Shown: piece after piece, positions 13,223 to 25,740 of the stretch
Layout: every line of letters begins with the position of its first letter
Position numbering within the stretch: position 1 is the first letter of the stretch
Source of the DNA: Macrobrachium rosenbergii
Lineage: Eukaryota > Arthropoda > Malacostraca > Decapoda > Palaemonidae
Assembly: GCF_040412425.1 (NCBI RefSeq)
Contig: NC_089794.1
Span: forward strand, 4,864,583-4,928,582
DNA length: 64,000 nt
Reading direction: 5' to 3'
Notes under the pieces: model-generated
The model's database searches: none
What the model was told of the DNA's origin: nothing
What the model saw: the letters and a program-made list of their open reading frames with translations, nothing else
Made by a program: the position numbers and the translations under genes

Positions 13223-13524
13223 AAGGCATGGCATGAGATATCATGTGGGGTCGTTTCCATAAGAAAGGGTTTTCATCGACTCGCTAATTGTCCAGGACAC
13301 GTTGACAACAGGAACTGACTGGTGAGCAAACACAGGAAGAAGTCACGAAGCAGTCACGTCTTGGAAAAGAGATATTTTTCAATATATTTTACCATCATTG
13401 CACCTGCCCATGGCACAAAGGGTTATGTCACTTGAGAACAAATGGGCATATCTGCATTTGTTAAAGGCTTTCTTTAATCATGGGCGGGAAATGAAGAGTG
13501 GATACCTTCAAGAGTGCAACAATT

Positions 13525-15515
13525 CACATTTCGCTCCGGTGGTACCCTGACATTTTGCCTAGGACTGACAGACTTCCACAACCTGTACTAAAAATGGAGG
13601 GAACACATCCTAGGAGTGGTGTGGATTCGGACGCTTACAAGTTTGAGATGGTGTATTACCAACTTTTATGAATTAGGCGACTTCCCCAAAATTTTCTTAT
13701 CATGGTTCTCACGGATGGTAATTTTCACATATTAGTTTTTGTTATTTATTTGTTCATATCTATGTATTTGTTATCTTCAGATGTGATTTAGCTTTTGACA
13801 ACTCTCCATCTGCCGGAATTTCTTGATGTGGAGTTTTTCAACAAATTATATTTTTCGGTTTCCTGTGAAAGTGTAAGCACCATTAATAATTACAGGACCA
13901 AGAAGGCCAGGGAATTATGGGAAGAATAATTATTACAACAAGTTTAAACACTTATAATTAACAGTCCAGTAATTAAGTTCAGATAGCACCAAACATCAAT
14001 TGGTAATTGAATGGTGATGTAATCAAAACAAAGTTTTGGCTATATTTTGAGACGATGAAAATTTTTTTTTTTTTCAGGATATACTTTGAAGGAAATCTCA
14101 ACATTTCGCAATAAAGATCTTTGCTGTGTTCGTTATGCACTGACTATGTGCTGACATGCCTTCAAATATTCTTTGTTTTATGGCCATTCGCTTCTTCCAA
14201 TTAATGCTTATGGGTTCTCTTTATCAAAGATAAAGTATTCCTAGCACCAAGTTCAGTCTCTCCCTCACTTCCTGAAAGCACTTCACACCTAACAATGCTC
14301 CAGCCTCCTGTCAGACACCTACCTCTTGCATTTCTGTTACCCAGAGGAACTCTGAAATTTCCCTTGATCTTCGTAACCTGATAGCACTCAATATTCACAA
14401 AATATCCAGTTTTCTCTTGCATTGATATCACCCAGCACGATCAGTCGCACTTATACCACAACTTAATTGGCTGTGTAATCAGAGAGACTTCCAAATATGT
14501 TTCCTTTCACACTCATTCACCTCCTTGTCTCGAATATGTACACAATTGATCACTTACTAAAAAATAAACGTTTAAAGAATCTTGCTAAAAAAAAGAGCGC
14601 AGACATTCTTCCATTGTTATAATGTGTTCAAATTAACAATCTTTTTCACGAGGAATTTTTTCCTTAGTTGATGAAAAGATGGGACCTTTCTACATGTACC
14701 CATAATTAATTTTGGTTTTAGTATGCGATATTACTTAAAAATCACAATTGTTCTATGGCCTTACTAAACGTTTAAAAAGGCCTTATAATAGGCAACAGAT
14801 TAATGATTTAGTTTCGATAATGCCAGGCGTTCACCAGAGCAACTCGGGGCCTCTGATGTTTTAGTAATGACAGGGGGAGCTGATGCTAAAGCTGATATTA
14901 AGCTTTTAAAAAACTTCATTCACTAAAATTTCATATTAAAGGTCATTAAAAACATATAAAATCGTTTGTTTAAGATAAAAATGAAAATCTCCATTCAAAT
15001 GGCTGGGGCGAGAAACACTTCACACAAAAACTGGCAACTCTATTCAGACTCTGTTTCTTCTTCTTCTTCTTCTTCTTCTTCTTCTTCTTCTTCTTCTTCT
15101 TCTTCTTCTTCTTCTTCTTGATCGTGTTTTGTCTTCAGTTCTCGAGAGTAATCAAAACTTTCTGTGGCGCTTTTGCGAAGTCTCTCGGCCAAGCAAAGTG
15201 TTTCCACGTGTTGTCATAAATCAGTGAGGGCAAGAGATCTATGGGAGGCGGTTTGTGGGGAAAAGATTCAATTCCCAGGTTCATTTGCTATTGATATGAA
15301 ACAGATTCAAATCAACTTTCCAGTGAAGGAATTTTTAATGGAAACTGTCTTGATGCTTTCTTAGGACAACAATGAGCGTGCGCGTTTGATAAGGTGCGAT
15401 GGACGATAACAGAGGTGATAATTACGAGGAAGATAGGTTTGATAATAATATGATCATTGATCTCGAGGGTTTACCTCTCAGTTAAATAAGTTAAAACGCT
15501 CGCAGGTTCATCTTA
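13525..15515 (+). repeat. dispersed repeat family D, copy 1
   Basis: The 2-kb block aligns collinearly with 47350-49765. Shared blocks include gacagacttccacaacctg, aaaatggaggga..catccta, catctgccggaatttct, gataatgccaggcgttc and aaataagttaaaacgct. Identity looks close to 90%. No shared open frame longer than about 50 codons was seen. This copy lacks the SINE found at 48718-49178 in the other and so shows the pre-insertion state. It may be an internal part of a large unknown element or a segmental duplication. Its right end is followed by a (TA)n array. Confidence 0.82.
15055..15119 (+). repeat. (TTC)n microsatellite inside repeat D
   Basis: About 65 bases of TTC. The paralogous site in copy 2 (49345-49362) has only a short run, so the array length differs strongly between copies. 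Confidence 0.95.
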
Positions 15516-15526
15516 TATGCAACTTG

Positions 15527-15990
<464 letters not shown>

Positions 15991-15997
15991 ATTTTTA

Positions 15998-16296
15998 TCA
16001 CGTCACCGGGATTCATATACAAGACTTAAGCTAAAAACGTCCTTTAATATCCAATTCGCTCTACTTCGGAAATAATATATTTTCATATATATTACCGAAG
16101 GGGAATTTTTTTAGTTGATAATAAATTTGTCGTCCCGTGGGCTCGAACCACGGAAGACAAGAACTCAGGACTACAGTGACGCCTTTAACCACACGGCCAA
16201 CAAGTGAGGTATAAGTTGATACCAACTCCCACCTACAAATCCCCGTCGAACTCAGGTATTTGTAGCTTAATGCTTGTATATGAATCACGGTGATGT
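15998..16296 (-). mobile_element. tRNA-Ser-like SINE/MITE, copy 2, with terminal inverted repeats
   Basis: This copy is bracketed by inverted ends of about 40 bases: the left end tcaccgggattcatataca and the right end, in reverse, tcaccgtgattcatataca, each followed by a(g/c)..ttaagcta. Inside are the tRNA-like segment (16129-16207, minus strand, B box GGTTCGAGCC) and an AT-rich hairpin with CTTCGG and CCGAAG ends. Terminal inverted repeats are a DNA-transposon feature while the pol III boxes are a SINE feature, so the element mixes both. It is followed by about 20 A residues and a (TA)n array. Confidence 0.75.
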
Positions 16297-16522
<226 letters not shown>

Positions 16523-16625
16523 CAGACATCATGGGTGAATAGCGGAGCCCTTAGCTCACTTTGCTGAGAAATGTTGATTGCTCCAGGCCTAAGCCCCCAG
16601 CCAGTCTAGCTTGCAAAACAGTTAC
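16523..16625 (-). repeat. dispersed repeat family B, end fragment
   Basis: In reverse complement this reads caaagtgagctaagggctcc then gctattca.ccatg, matching the end of family B seen at 5300-5335 and 42650-42685. As in those copies, the end touches a (TA)n array. About 100 bases are recognisable. Confidence 0.6.
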
Positions 16626-16739
16626 TTAAATATCTATTCGTTTCGTTCAGATAACTAGGATACCCGACTCATTGGTGGGGAAGGCGCATAGTAAGGCTAG
16701 GAAACATTATTTTGGGGAAAGGCACTGAGATAAAGACGA

Positions 16740-17480
16740 TACAAACAATAAAAATATGATCGTCATGCCTAACAAAAACATTTTTATGGATTTAAACAAT
16801 AGACTGAAAATATTAGATTATTCGGCAGTTATAAAAACAACATTAAGAACAAGGTAACCCGGAATAAGATACCCTCAAAAAGGGAGGATAAGAGGGACTG
16901 GATGTACTTAGCACCTTGTGTCAATTGCGACAAAGTATATTTTGGTCAGTGCAGTAAATTGTGAAAGGAGAGAGTAAGCCAGCACAAGCAGAACATTCAA
17001 CATTACAATCCAAACCTCGGCACTGCCTCAACATTGCTGGAATCACAATCATAACATCGATTGGGAAAATACAGACTTTATATATAACAACAAGACCAAA
17101 ATAAGTGAGATTAATCGTAGAAAAAACCCTCCTTAACTCTTCTGAAAAAAATAAAAATAAAGAAATATTGGAAACACTTTTGAGGACAAGATTACCATGA
17201 CATCATTTATCAGGGTTTTAAATAGCACAAACAAAAGGATGAACAGCAAGAGGATAATTCTGAACGGATGCTATGGAGGTTAAAAGGTTGCAGGGAAGGT
17301 CAGGATATCAACGGTGGGTGCGGGGGTGCTCAATTAATGATTAAAAACAGCAGATGTTGGATTGGGCGTATAATAAACATCCGAGAGTCCCTGGTATCTC
17401 CTTAGTGTACCGTTACCAGAAGACGGTAGTCCATTGTAGATTAAAGAATCTGGAATATAAACCATCCCGTCTTACTGAAG
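16740..17480 (+). pseudogene. Penelope-like element fragment, GIY-YIG endonuclease part
   Basis: From 16899 the plus strand encodes WMYLAPCVNCDKVYFGQ, in which M-Y-L and Y-F-G occupy the places of GIY and YIG, with two cysteines between them, as in Penelope-type retroelements. It is followed, after a stop, by ERVSQHKQNIQHYNP, matching the conserved arginine and histidine helix of this nuclease. After a frameshift NHNIDWENTDFIYN and ISEINRRK can be read. The upstream 150 bases (NIFMDLNNRLKILDYS) fit the linker between RT and nuclease. The RT itself is missing, so this is a 5'-truncated copy. It differs from the other two Penelope elements here in sequence. Confidence 0.75.
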
Positions 17481-17523
17481 CCTAATACGAGTAATTTAAA
17501 TACACACACACATTATATATATA

Positions 17524-17738
17524 TCTTCTTCGTTTTAACGTGCTTTTATACCCATTTTTATATGGGGTAAGCACGGTGCCTTCTTTGAAGGACTTTGATT
17601 TGGCGGTGGGGTAGGCCGTAACCTCGACCGGCTGCCCTGCCTGACATCGCTTAGACTCCGGTACCGAACGTATACATGTATTACCGAACCCCCGCTCCCT
17701 TTCTCCCAGCAGCTTTGAGGAGAACTGGGCGTAAACAC
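17524..17738 (-). mobile_element. 5'-truncated copy of the (GAA)-tailed tRNA SINE
   Basis: The reverse complement matches the 3' part of the SINE at 48718-49178: shared blocks are gatgtcaggcagggcagcc, tcaaagtccttcaaa.gaagg and gtgcttaccccata, ending in aaaacgaagaag. The tRNA-like head is missing. The flanks acacacattatatatata occur on both sides and are consistent with a target-site duplication in a microsatellite. Confidence 0.8.
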
Positions 17739-17740
17739 AC

Positions 17741-17741
<1 letters not shown>

Positions 17742-17830
<89 letters not shown>
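17742..17830. repeat. (TA)n microsatellite
   Basis: About 88 bases of TA between the SINE fragment and the foldback at 17838. Confidence 0.98.
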
Positions 17831-17831
<1 letters not shown>

Positions 17832-17837
17832 CAGTAT

Positions 17838-18118
<281 letters not shown>

Positions 18119-18880
18119 TGTGTATTAGTTCTGCATTCTAAACTGCCACACTCAAGCCATGTCAACAGTTAAATCATGTTACCAAATTCTAAAAATTTGC
18201 TGTTCCAACACAGCTTTAACTATAAATTCCCCAGCTTTCGTTGCTAAAAATGAAACTTTACGTCGCCACTTGGCAAAATGACGCTTCCCCTGACAGCGGA
18301 GTGAGTTACCTTCATAAATTTAGAGCTTTTCCTCCAGTGCTATGAGGGGCCCAACTCATAATTAATATTCTGGGGACCCTCCCTTGGACACACGCATTTT
18401 GACAACATTTTAGATGATGTCATACATATCGGGTGTCACAGACTGATATTAATGACCTACTGTGTTAAGAATGTCGATCTTGGGAAGAGAAATGAGAGTG
18501 TTGTGACAGAAAATTGGAACGTCTCGTATTATGTTCGTTTCTATGGCAATTTCACTGATTTGTGTCTGGGAAAAGGATTTCTATCAGGAAGAGGGTACAG
18601 TCTTGATTGTACGCCATTTGTATAATATGAAATGGATGGCATTTTTAAAAATTATATGTTCTCGTGTTAATTATATATGATGTTATTTGTGCAATGTCCA
18701 CAAAACTAAAAAGAGCAAAGGAAATAAGATTTAAAAGGCTTCAAAACTGAAACTAATTAAAACGGTCGTTACCTATTGAGTGAATTATTTTCTATATTTG
18801 ATTATGATTTAGTTACGAATCAAATTCCTTTGCCATTGGGCGATCTGAGCACATTTTTAACCGTGTAGTCATAATCCTTT
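18119..18880 (-). repeat. dispersed repeat family A, copy 2
   Basis: The reverse complement is collinear with 36830-37665. Shared blocks include taggtaacga.cgttttaatt, tcctttgctcttttt.gttt, gatgtcata.atatcgggtg (in forward sense here) and gtaactcactccgctgtcag. The copy is about 760 bases and ends in the (CA)n(TA)n tract, as copies 1 and 3 do. No coding potential is evident. Confidence 0.8.
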
Positions 18881-19053
18881 ATGGTGCGTTGCTTTTTTGA
18901 AAAATGAATATAATGTAACCCTCTGTAAACCTTCGCATCCGAGACTATAAAGCCGTTTCGCATTTTGTTCAGATTTTCGACATTTATGTTGTGATTTAAC
19001 TCTTATTGTAATTGCTGGTTCATTGTTGCATTTGGCCATTTAGACTGTGCACC

Positions 19054-19394
<341 letters not shown>

Positions 19395-19486
19395 CCGTTG
19401 TTCTGGTGTGCTTTTTTAAGTTTATATATTAATCAGTAATTTACGTTGTCTATTTTTCTCATACACATGTCCCTCACAGTCAATCT

Positions 19487-19508
19487 CAGTCAGTCAGTCA
19501 GTCAGTCA

Positions 19509-19544
<36 letters not shown>
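19487..19544 (+). repeat. (CAGT)n then (CTGT)n tetranucleotide array
   Basis: Six CAGT units pass into about eight CTGT units, a stepwise change of one base in the repeat unit. Confidence 0.95.
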
Positions 19545-19548
<4 letters not shown>

Positions 19549-19619
19549 GCAGATCAAGTGAACTTCATTAACTGGCGCAGGGAATATTTTGGATAGTTTC
19601 TAATTAAAAGACCTTCGAA

Positions 19620-20035
19620 CAATAACTCCAAGAGGTTCAATCTTCGTTCAAAAATGCCTACTCTAGATAATTGTTGGGCTGCAATAATGCATCGTTCAAG
19701 TTCTTACTAAGACCCCGCGATTATTTTAGCCATTTTCTCACCAATTTCTTCTAGGTGTTTCCATTAATTATTAACTTAATTAAATTAATAAGGAAGAAAT
19801 TCCTCTTCCCTCATCAAATATATAACGTCAAACCAATGCAAACAAACTTAGACAACTTGTACCAATTCGTGATGAATATACGAATCGAACCAATGTTAAT
19901 GGCTTGGGAAATAAATGATGGAGCTTTTTATAACTAGGACAATAATATATTTAGGAATAATACCACCTTTCCTTGGTAATAAATGTTAGCCAAGAAAATG
20001 AACCAATGTAAATGTTCCATACCAAAGAGAAGTAA
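19620..20035 (+). repeat. dispersed repeat family E, copy 1
   Basis: The reverse complement of this block aligns with 36050-36440 and, in part, with 35745-36060. Shared blocks include gaacgatg..ttattgcagccc, ggtcttagtaagaactt, tggttgcattggtttgacgt and cattggttcat. It ends at a (TA)n array. No protein or pol III box is seen. Confidence 0.75.
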
Positions 20036-20038
20036 TGA

Positions 20039-20139
<101 letters not shown>

Positions 20140-20194
20140 CTGGGATTCAACAACTGGCTAGCTATCAGGTACGTAACGCATCAGTTAGGTCAAA

Positions 20195-20300
20195 AGAGGC
20201 ACAGTGGATTTAACAGGCGTACCTGATCCCTGATGTCTCACCAGGAATCGAAACCTGATTTCTCGTTTGAGGCAAGCATCAAGACCACTAGATGATTGAT
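20195..20300 (-). mobile_element. tRNA-Glu/Gln-like SINE head
   Basis: The minus strand of 20232-20295 reads CATCTAGTGGTCTTGATGC (A-box like, as in tRNA-Glu) and, about 25 bases on, CAGGTTTCGATTCCTGG, a B box inside a perfect short T-arm stem (CAGG/CCTGG). The remainder does not fold as a tRNA, so a SINE relic is more likely than a gene. The 3' part and tail could not be traced. Confidence 0.6.
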
Positions 20301-20479
20301 GGCACACGCACAAATGAACATAAGTGAATATCTGAACTATTTTTATGCCAAATCTTCATCAAGTAAAGCTCAAAGACACGGTGTACGTCCACTGTTTCGT
20401 AAAAAAAATGTTAAATGCAGTGATATAAGAATTCTGGCCCTGACAGACACGTTTCCAGTAACTTTTTTGTCGATGTTGA

Positions 20480-20585
20480 TTAGAAAAGTCTTATTATTCT
20501 TCGGGGGGAAAATTAAAAAGTTACTCAATTGGAGGATTCTTCTGTACATTAATTTATTCTTTTAGTCCCTCGACAATGGAGAAAT
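20480..20585 (+). repeat. fragment resembling repeat family C
   Basis: The phrase ggaaaattaaaaagtt, then ctc.at, then ggattctt matches 6100-6160 and 45000-45060 in family C. Only about 80 bases are alike, and the (CT)n array lies downstream rather than upstream, so this may be a rearranged piece. Confidence 0.45.
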
Positions 20586-20723
20586 TCTCTCAAGGGGTTG
20601 GGAGGATTTGCTGACAGGGAAAAGGTGGTGTTCTCTTTCAATCGACTTCTGGCCTCTTTAGGGCGCTTTAAAGGATCTGTTTAATTTTTGAAGCTTTGTT
20701 TGAGGACGTTCTTTTCCTTCCTT

Positions 20724-20725
<2 letters not shown>

Positions 20726-20801
<76 letters not shown>
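20726..20801 (+). repeat. (CT)n microsatellite
   Basis: About 75 bases of CT at the left edge of the foldback element that follows. Confidence 0.97.
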
Positions 20802-20805
<4 letters not shown>

Positions 20806-21250
20806 TATACGCAGAGACATTCACAAACCTTTATTCATCTTTTATCATGTTTTCTTTAACATTTCTTGAGGTAGATCTGTTATTGCCAAACTTTTGCGTG
20901 GACGAAGTTTTTAGACGCCCTCCCATTCTCGGTGTCTACACAAGAAAAATATAAGAAAATCAATGGCCAACCAGCTTGATATGCCCCTACTGCTGACTTT
21001 TAAACTGCAAACTCTCGATCTTCCTCTGCATTTCCTGTATCACCTACCAGGTAGGTGATTCGTCAGACGTTAAGTGACACGTTTTCAGTTGATTTCGCAA
21101 CATCTTTTTGTGGTGCAGAAACCGAGAATGAGAGGGCGTCTAAAACATCCCTGTCTCATCTGAAAGTTTCGTAATGATAGTTCTGCCTCAGGAAATGTAA
21201 AAAAAAATATGACAAAAGATGAATAAAGGTTTGTGAGATTGCACAAAATT
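20802..21250. repeat. imperfect foldback element centred on a perfect 21-base palindrome
   Basis: The left arm (20812-20960) and the reverse complement of the right arm (21090-21245) share acaaacctttattcatcttt, agacgccctc.cattctcgg and acatttc.tgaggcaga. The centre, 21039-21059, reads atcacctacc a ggtaggtgat, a perfect dyad. The inner 60 bases either side are poorly paired. The structure looks like an old foldback transposon or inverted duplication. It starts at the end of a (CT)n array. Confidence 0.7.
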
Positions 21251-22149
21251 CCGGCAAAATTCTTGGTTTATTATTTAATCAAAAGACAGTGTATTCTTAC
21301 CAACAAAATTATGTATGTTATATAAGATTTAAACACGGTCTAAATATGGCACTCAAGCACTTATTAAGTCTTCCTTGAGAGTAATAAAAGATAAATTTAT
21401 TTTACAGCATGTTAGTTACAAAACATGGCTATTGTTTTGCGATATTCCTGTAAAGGCTAAATTATATGAGGGATGTCACTAGACAAAAGAGCAAACATGT
21501 ATGTGGTAAATTTCTGTCCATTTGTTTTCTTGATGAATGAACTATCTCTCTTGTTATGAGGAGTGAAGATGCATTTCCATCTCTGATACGTATTGAGTTC
21601 AACAAAAATAGGTGGTATATGTCCTTAAAGTGGTCCCAGATACTCTTCTTATCTACACTGTGCGCATGCATAAGGGGGAAGGATCACATAGGAAGAACTA
21701 CAATTCTTAATCAGTGGGCTTCCTTAGTCGTTTCTCACCCTTGCCAGATGAGCCTTTGATCTTATTAATCTGCAGCTGGGGGATTTGTCAGTGAAGGCAA
21801 CCTGTGATGAGCTCGAGTCCCTTCTCACACTACCAAAGCTAGATGTAGAAAACAAGCCACAGAAAATCAACTTACCGGGAAGATTTGGCTATCCTGTCTC
21901 TCCACCAACATATGCAACTCCCAAACCAGTGCTGAGGGTACTGTCAATGCTGCTCAAAATGGGAGACAAGTTGCTGGGGGCCTTCTAAGCCTTGCTGCAC
22001 ACCACCAATCCATCTGAAGAGGACAATGAACAGAAAAAATGAACAATGTCACTGGAAAACAACAAAAAGTCTTTCAAAGAGACATTGGTTTTTGAAGGCC
22101 TCCAGACCATTATGAACAATTCAACTTTAATGGATTGGTCTTTAAAAGA
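21251..22149 (+). other. no gene recognised; possibly the 5' part of the gypsy relic that follows
   Basis: An open stretch at 21785-21988 (67 codons from MSVKATCDELESLLTL) and one at 22046-22243 lie in the same orientation as the gypsy pol relic and may be remnants of its gag or protease, but I see no knuckle or D-T/S-G motif. Confidence 0.3.
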
Positions 22150-23770
22150 ACCTTCAACAGGGAAAGAACCTTCACCAAGTTGGACCTACAGAAGGCATAC
22201 TTCCAAGTGCCAGTGCACCAAGGGGGTATCCCAAAAATGGTAATCATCACATCTTTGGTTACATGCACCTTCAACTACTAAACAATCTGCCTCCTGAATT
22301 CAGGGGTCACATTCAAGAGGCTGATAGAAAACATCCTTGTCATCATCTGCTAGGATGACAAACTAATATTCTCTGGAAATCCAGAAGATTATCAAATACC
22401 AACAACAAGCTAGGGCTGAACTATTTCTATTATGATACAATGGTTTAGTCCTCCATATTGACAAATACATCTTTGGTGGCCCCCCCCAAAAAAAAAAAAC
22501 AAAAAACCAGTTTAGGGTTATCTTATATCCAAGTATGGCATACATCATCTATCTTCCGAGGTGTCAGCAGTCATGAGTACCCAACACCAAAAACCATAAA
22601 AGAAATACAGGTATTCAGAGGAATGGTAAATTACTACACAGATTCTTTCCAAATATCACCATAGCCAAGGCCCCATTTTGACACCCTTAACTAAAATGCC
22701 AGACAATCACATCCCCACCTTCTTCCAAACAAAACAACTTCAAAACAATTGAGAAAACATTCACTGATGCCACAATGTTGGCATTTCCCAAGCCCATTCA
22801 CCTGCACCGGCAATGTCGCAAAAGTGTGCTGCCAAGAAAAAAAATAAAGGATTGGAGGCACCACCAGACGTCTTAGTTTCTTCAGTTGAAAACTGAAGAA
22901 ACACCGAAAATTTTACAGAGAAACATTGCTGTATATCTGGCAACCAGACACTTCTAATCACACTCAAGGTACACCTTCACCATTTGACAGATCACCAACC
23001 TCTTGTCTACACCATAACCAGAAAACAGGATGCATACTACCCCTCATCTGCAATGTCATCTACCAATCATCACCAAATCTAGATCAATAATAAAGCATAT
23101 TTCCTGTAGGAGAAAGCCCTGTTTTATAAAGAATAGAAATTAATAGGGTTCAACTAATAGTCATCTACTATAAAAGATAAACTTGCAATATCCAAAAACG
23201 AGATCCTGAAACACATGACTACCACACACTGCCATAAAATACTGGATATTTAAAGACATCCTTTATAGGACCTCAAGTACAACAATCTTATGTGACAACA
23301 GCACAAGCCATCTGCTCCCTCTTGTGCCAGTTGTTCTAAGGAGGAAAGTATTTCATATCACCCTGGAACTTCCCCCACTCATCAGGAAGAATAACATTGA
23401 AACTAATTAAAAAAAAAGTCGTAGGGCACAGCACAAGAAAAGCTATGTAATAGTTGTCAAAACAAACAATGCATCAAGTACCAGAGAAGCACAATAAACC
23501 ATCACATGCTGGCTACTGGCAGGATATTCCTTCTCCCAGACAATGACATTCCAATGGGTTCAGCATTTCAGATACATCTTCACAGCTACAGAAAGAACCG
23601 TTTGATGGCCAGAAACAGTCCCAATGATGGAAGCAGCAGACTGCACTGTTTGACACAGAGTCAGTTGTTCTGGTTTACCTGAGGACATTACCCTGTTCAG
23701 ATTTGGGTGACATATCCATCTGCCAACTACAACAAATCTACAACACAGAGTGAACAGCTCAATTAACAGC
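22150..23770 (+). pseudogene. third Ty3/gypsy relic: RT, RNase H and integrase remnants
   Basis: In changing frames the plus strand reads FTKLDLQKAYFQVPVHQGG and SGVTFKRLIENIL (RT, about 22165-22330), a DDKLIFSGNPEDY block whose preceding Y-V is lost (near 22350), then TIKEIQVFRGMVNYY (22590-22640), the RT thumb block. At about 22755-23085 it reads DATMLAFPKPIHLH and TDHQPLVYTITRKQDAYYP, the RNase H connection and TDHQPL block. Between about 23500 and 23640 it reads ATERTV.WPETVPMMEA, which fits the catalytic-core start of gypsy integrase (normally DR-T-R-W-P-E-A-I-P). Numerous stops and frameshifts show an old copy. No LTR was found. It is distinct from the first gypsy in sequence and is much more AT-rich. 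Confidence 0.82.
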
Positions 23771-24439
23771 CTAACAATGAAAACATACAAGCATCCAATT
23801 AATTCATTTAATACATAACATATAATACTGTAAGAATCTGTTTTTTTTTTCAATAATATAACAGTACACACATACAAAATGATCACTTAAAAAATCAGTC
23901 AAAGAGTGAAAATGTATATTTATCACAATATTCAAGTGATAAATGTATATGTTTAAAGTGTGCAGTGAATACACTATTTCACTTGCCTTACAAGGTTTTG
24001 TGGCCCCACCTGTCTACTTGTTGCTTCAAGCACTTTTTCAATGATAGAGGGACACGTTTATTTATACTTTTAACAGATTTTTTAAATAATGTAAATAAAT
24101 ACTGTTGCTGTTGATGGTATTGTTGTTTATTGTTTTTTTGATTTTTACAAGGTTACTGTTGTTATGAGTCTATTTATTAGTTTCAATACTGATTTTATGC
24201 AGTTAATTTTAATTCTTTCCGGTAGACATTGAGGTCAGCCGTGGGCCTACTATCCAATACACTAAACAAAATTTCAGAGTACTCAAATATTCAAGATTAA
24301 GGCCAAATTTTCTTGATCTCCACAGTTGTACCCATAACTAAGATTTGATTTTTGTTTTTATCTTAGACTCTTGTACAGTAAGTAGTAACACGTCAAAGGT
24401 TGAGTTTTTAATCCCGCAGTTTGATGGCAGTGACTTTAT
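23771..24439. other. no gene recognised
   Basis: AT-rich DNA with T-rich runs. The right 200 bases may contain more of the LINE 5' region, but nothing beyond the endonuclease block can be matched. Confidence 0.3.
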
Positions 24440-24457
24440 TTTTTCATAACATCCCTC

Positions 24458-24844
24458 ATGCGCAAGGTATGGCGGTATACTATTTTTTGGAAAGGATTAG
24501 GATGGCTCAGTCATAGGATTCAAAAGCTTCATTTGTCATTTGTGGAGACTATTGCAAAGCACAATTGGTGGCTGAATTCAAAGTCCACAGATCAACATGG
24601 CCGGTCTGCTCTTGAGTTCTATGTATGCTCTGATTTTGCCCTGCTAATTGGGAAACCAACACACATTGCTGTTAATAGATTAGACCTCATATTCATAGAC
24701 GTCCCAGCTATTGTCAAGTCCAAGGTCTGTGAATATATAGGCTCTTATGATCATTGCACCATTAAGATGGCCATATCTGTCAATCAGTATATTCCTAACA
24801 CCACCATTGGCAAAATGGTCTGGCTAAAATCCGGATCCAGTTAG
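24458..24844 (+). pseudogene. LINE ORF2 endonuclease domain, C-terminal part
   Basis: The frame from 24537 onwards reads HNWWLNSKSTDQHGRSALEF, then RLDLIFIDVPAIVKSKV and a DHCTIKM block. This is the arrangement of LINE apurinic-type endonucleases: the R-x-L-D-L-I-F-x-D segment and the final (S)-D-H motif, which nicks target DNA. The serine of SDH is replaced by tyrosine here. A frame to the left gives KASFVICGDY, matching the V-G-D-F-N block, so there is a frameshift near 24545. The N-terminal catalytic half was not found. Confidence 0.8.
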
Positions 24845-24849
24845 GACCA

Positions 24850-25740
24850 TATTATTGAAGGTTCAATCAGAGTATATTCCTAACAGTTGAATGAACCATG
24901 GGTTTTAATAAGGTATATCCAAAGGATCTTTCTTCTCTCTTTTGTATGTTTTTAGTCTCTTTCTTCTTACCTTGATTTGTTCTATATGTGTCCAGATCTA
25001 GCTTTCTGCAACTGGTATATTTCTTGAAGATAAATTATTTTTAGTATTGATATCTCTCAGGAAGGCATATGTCAGAGATCGGTAATTTCTTCACTTTAAT
25101 GAGTACTTAGTATTATAAAGAGTACAAAATTAGGTTATAGTGGTATAAAGAAATCACTCTAGAGTAATTCCCACTCAGTCTGATGGGAAAAGTAGAAGCG
25201 AGGGAGAATGATGGACACAGTTCTAATCTGTCTCACTCCTGTCGATCCTCTGACTGTTGAACCTCTAATTCTTGACCTCCTTTTGGTCCTGTTGAAAGGA
25301 ATTATCTGCAAGGCCTCCCCATAGAAGGACGGTAGTGGGTGTGATTCAATTCTCTCCTTAGTGGACTTGAAGATGGTTTAGGACAAATGACCATGTTTGA
25401 TTGGAGGTGGTGAAGTACGCAACACTTTGTCCAGCCCCAATTTCCTGGAATTTCCATGATAACGCCTCCTAATGAAGGCGGTGTTATACATGCTGTAAGT
25501 TTTTTTGGCTGTGCTGACTCATGATTTGGTTAACTTAATGCAAGGACACTTTTTATGATTGTTTTTATGGCTTTCACTTGCTCACTGTTTTTGAGTTCAT
25601 ACAAAGTCCTGCCTCGGTCACATTTGGACGATAATAACAAAATTGTTCTCTGCCTCCCTCTTTATTCCTACTTCTCTGAAAATTTCTCTCTCTCTTTTTT
25701 CTTTTCTATGTAATTTCCCTGTCTTCTCTAAATATTTGTT
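24850..25740. other. insertion(s) within the LINE
   Basis: This stretch does not read as LINE protein. Inside, an 18-base perfect direct repeat gtttaggacaaatgacca (25376-25393 and 25738-25755) brackets 344 bases, 25394-25737, which look like a retroposed insert with a target-site duplication. Its right end is pyrimidine rich. LINE protein resumes immediately after the right repeat as RTNDQPWFNDTCR. The part 24890-25375 remains unexplained. Confidence 0.55.
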
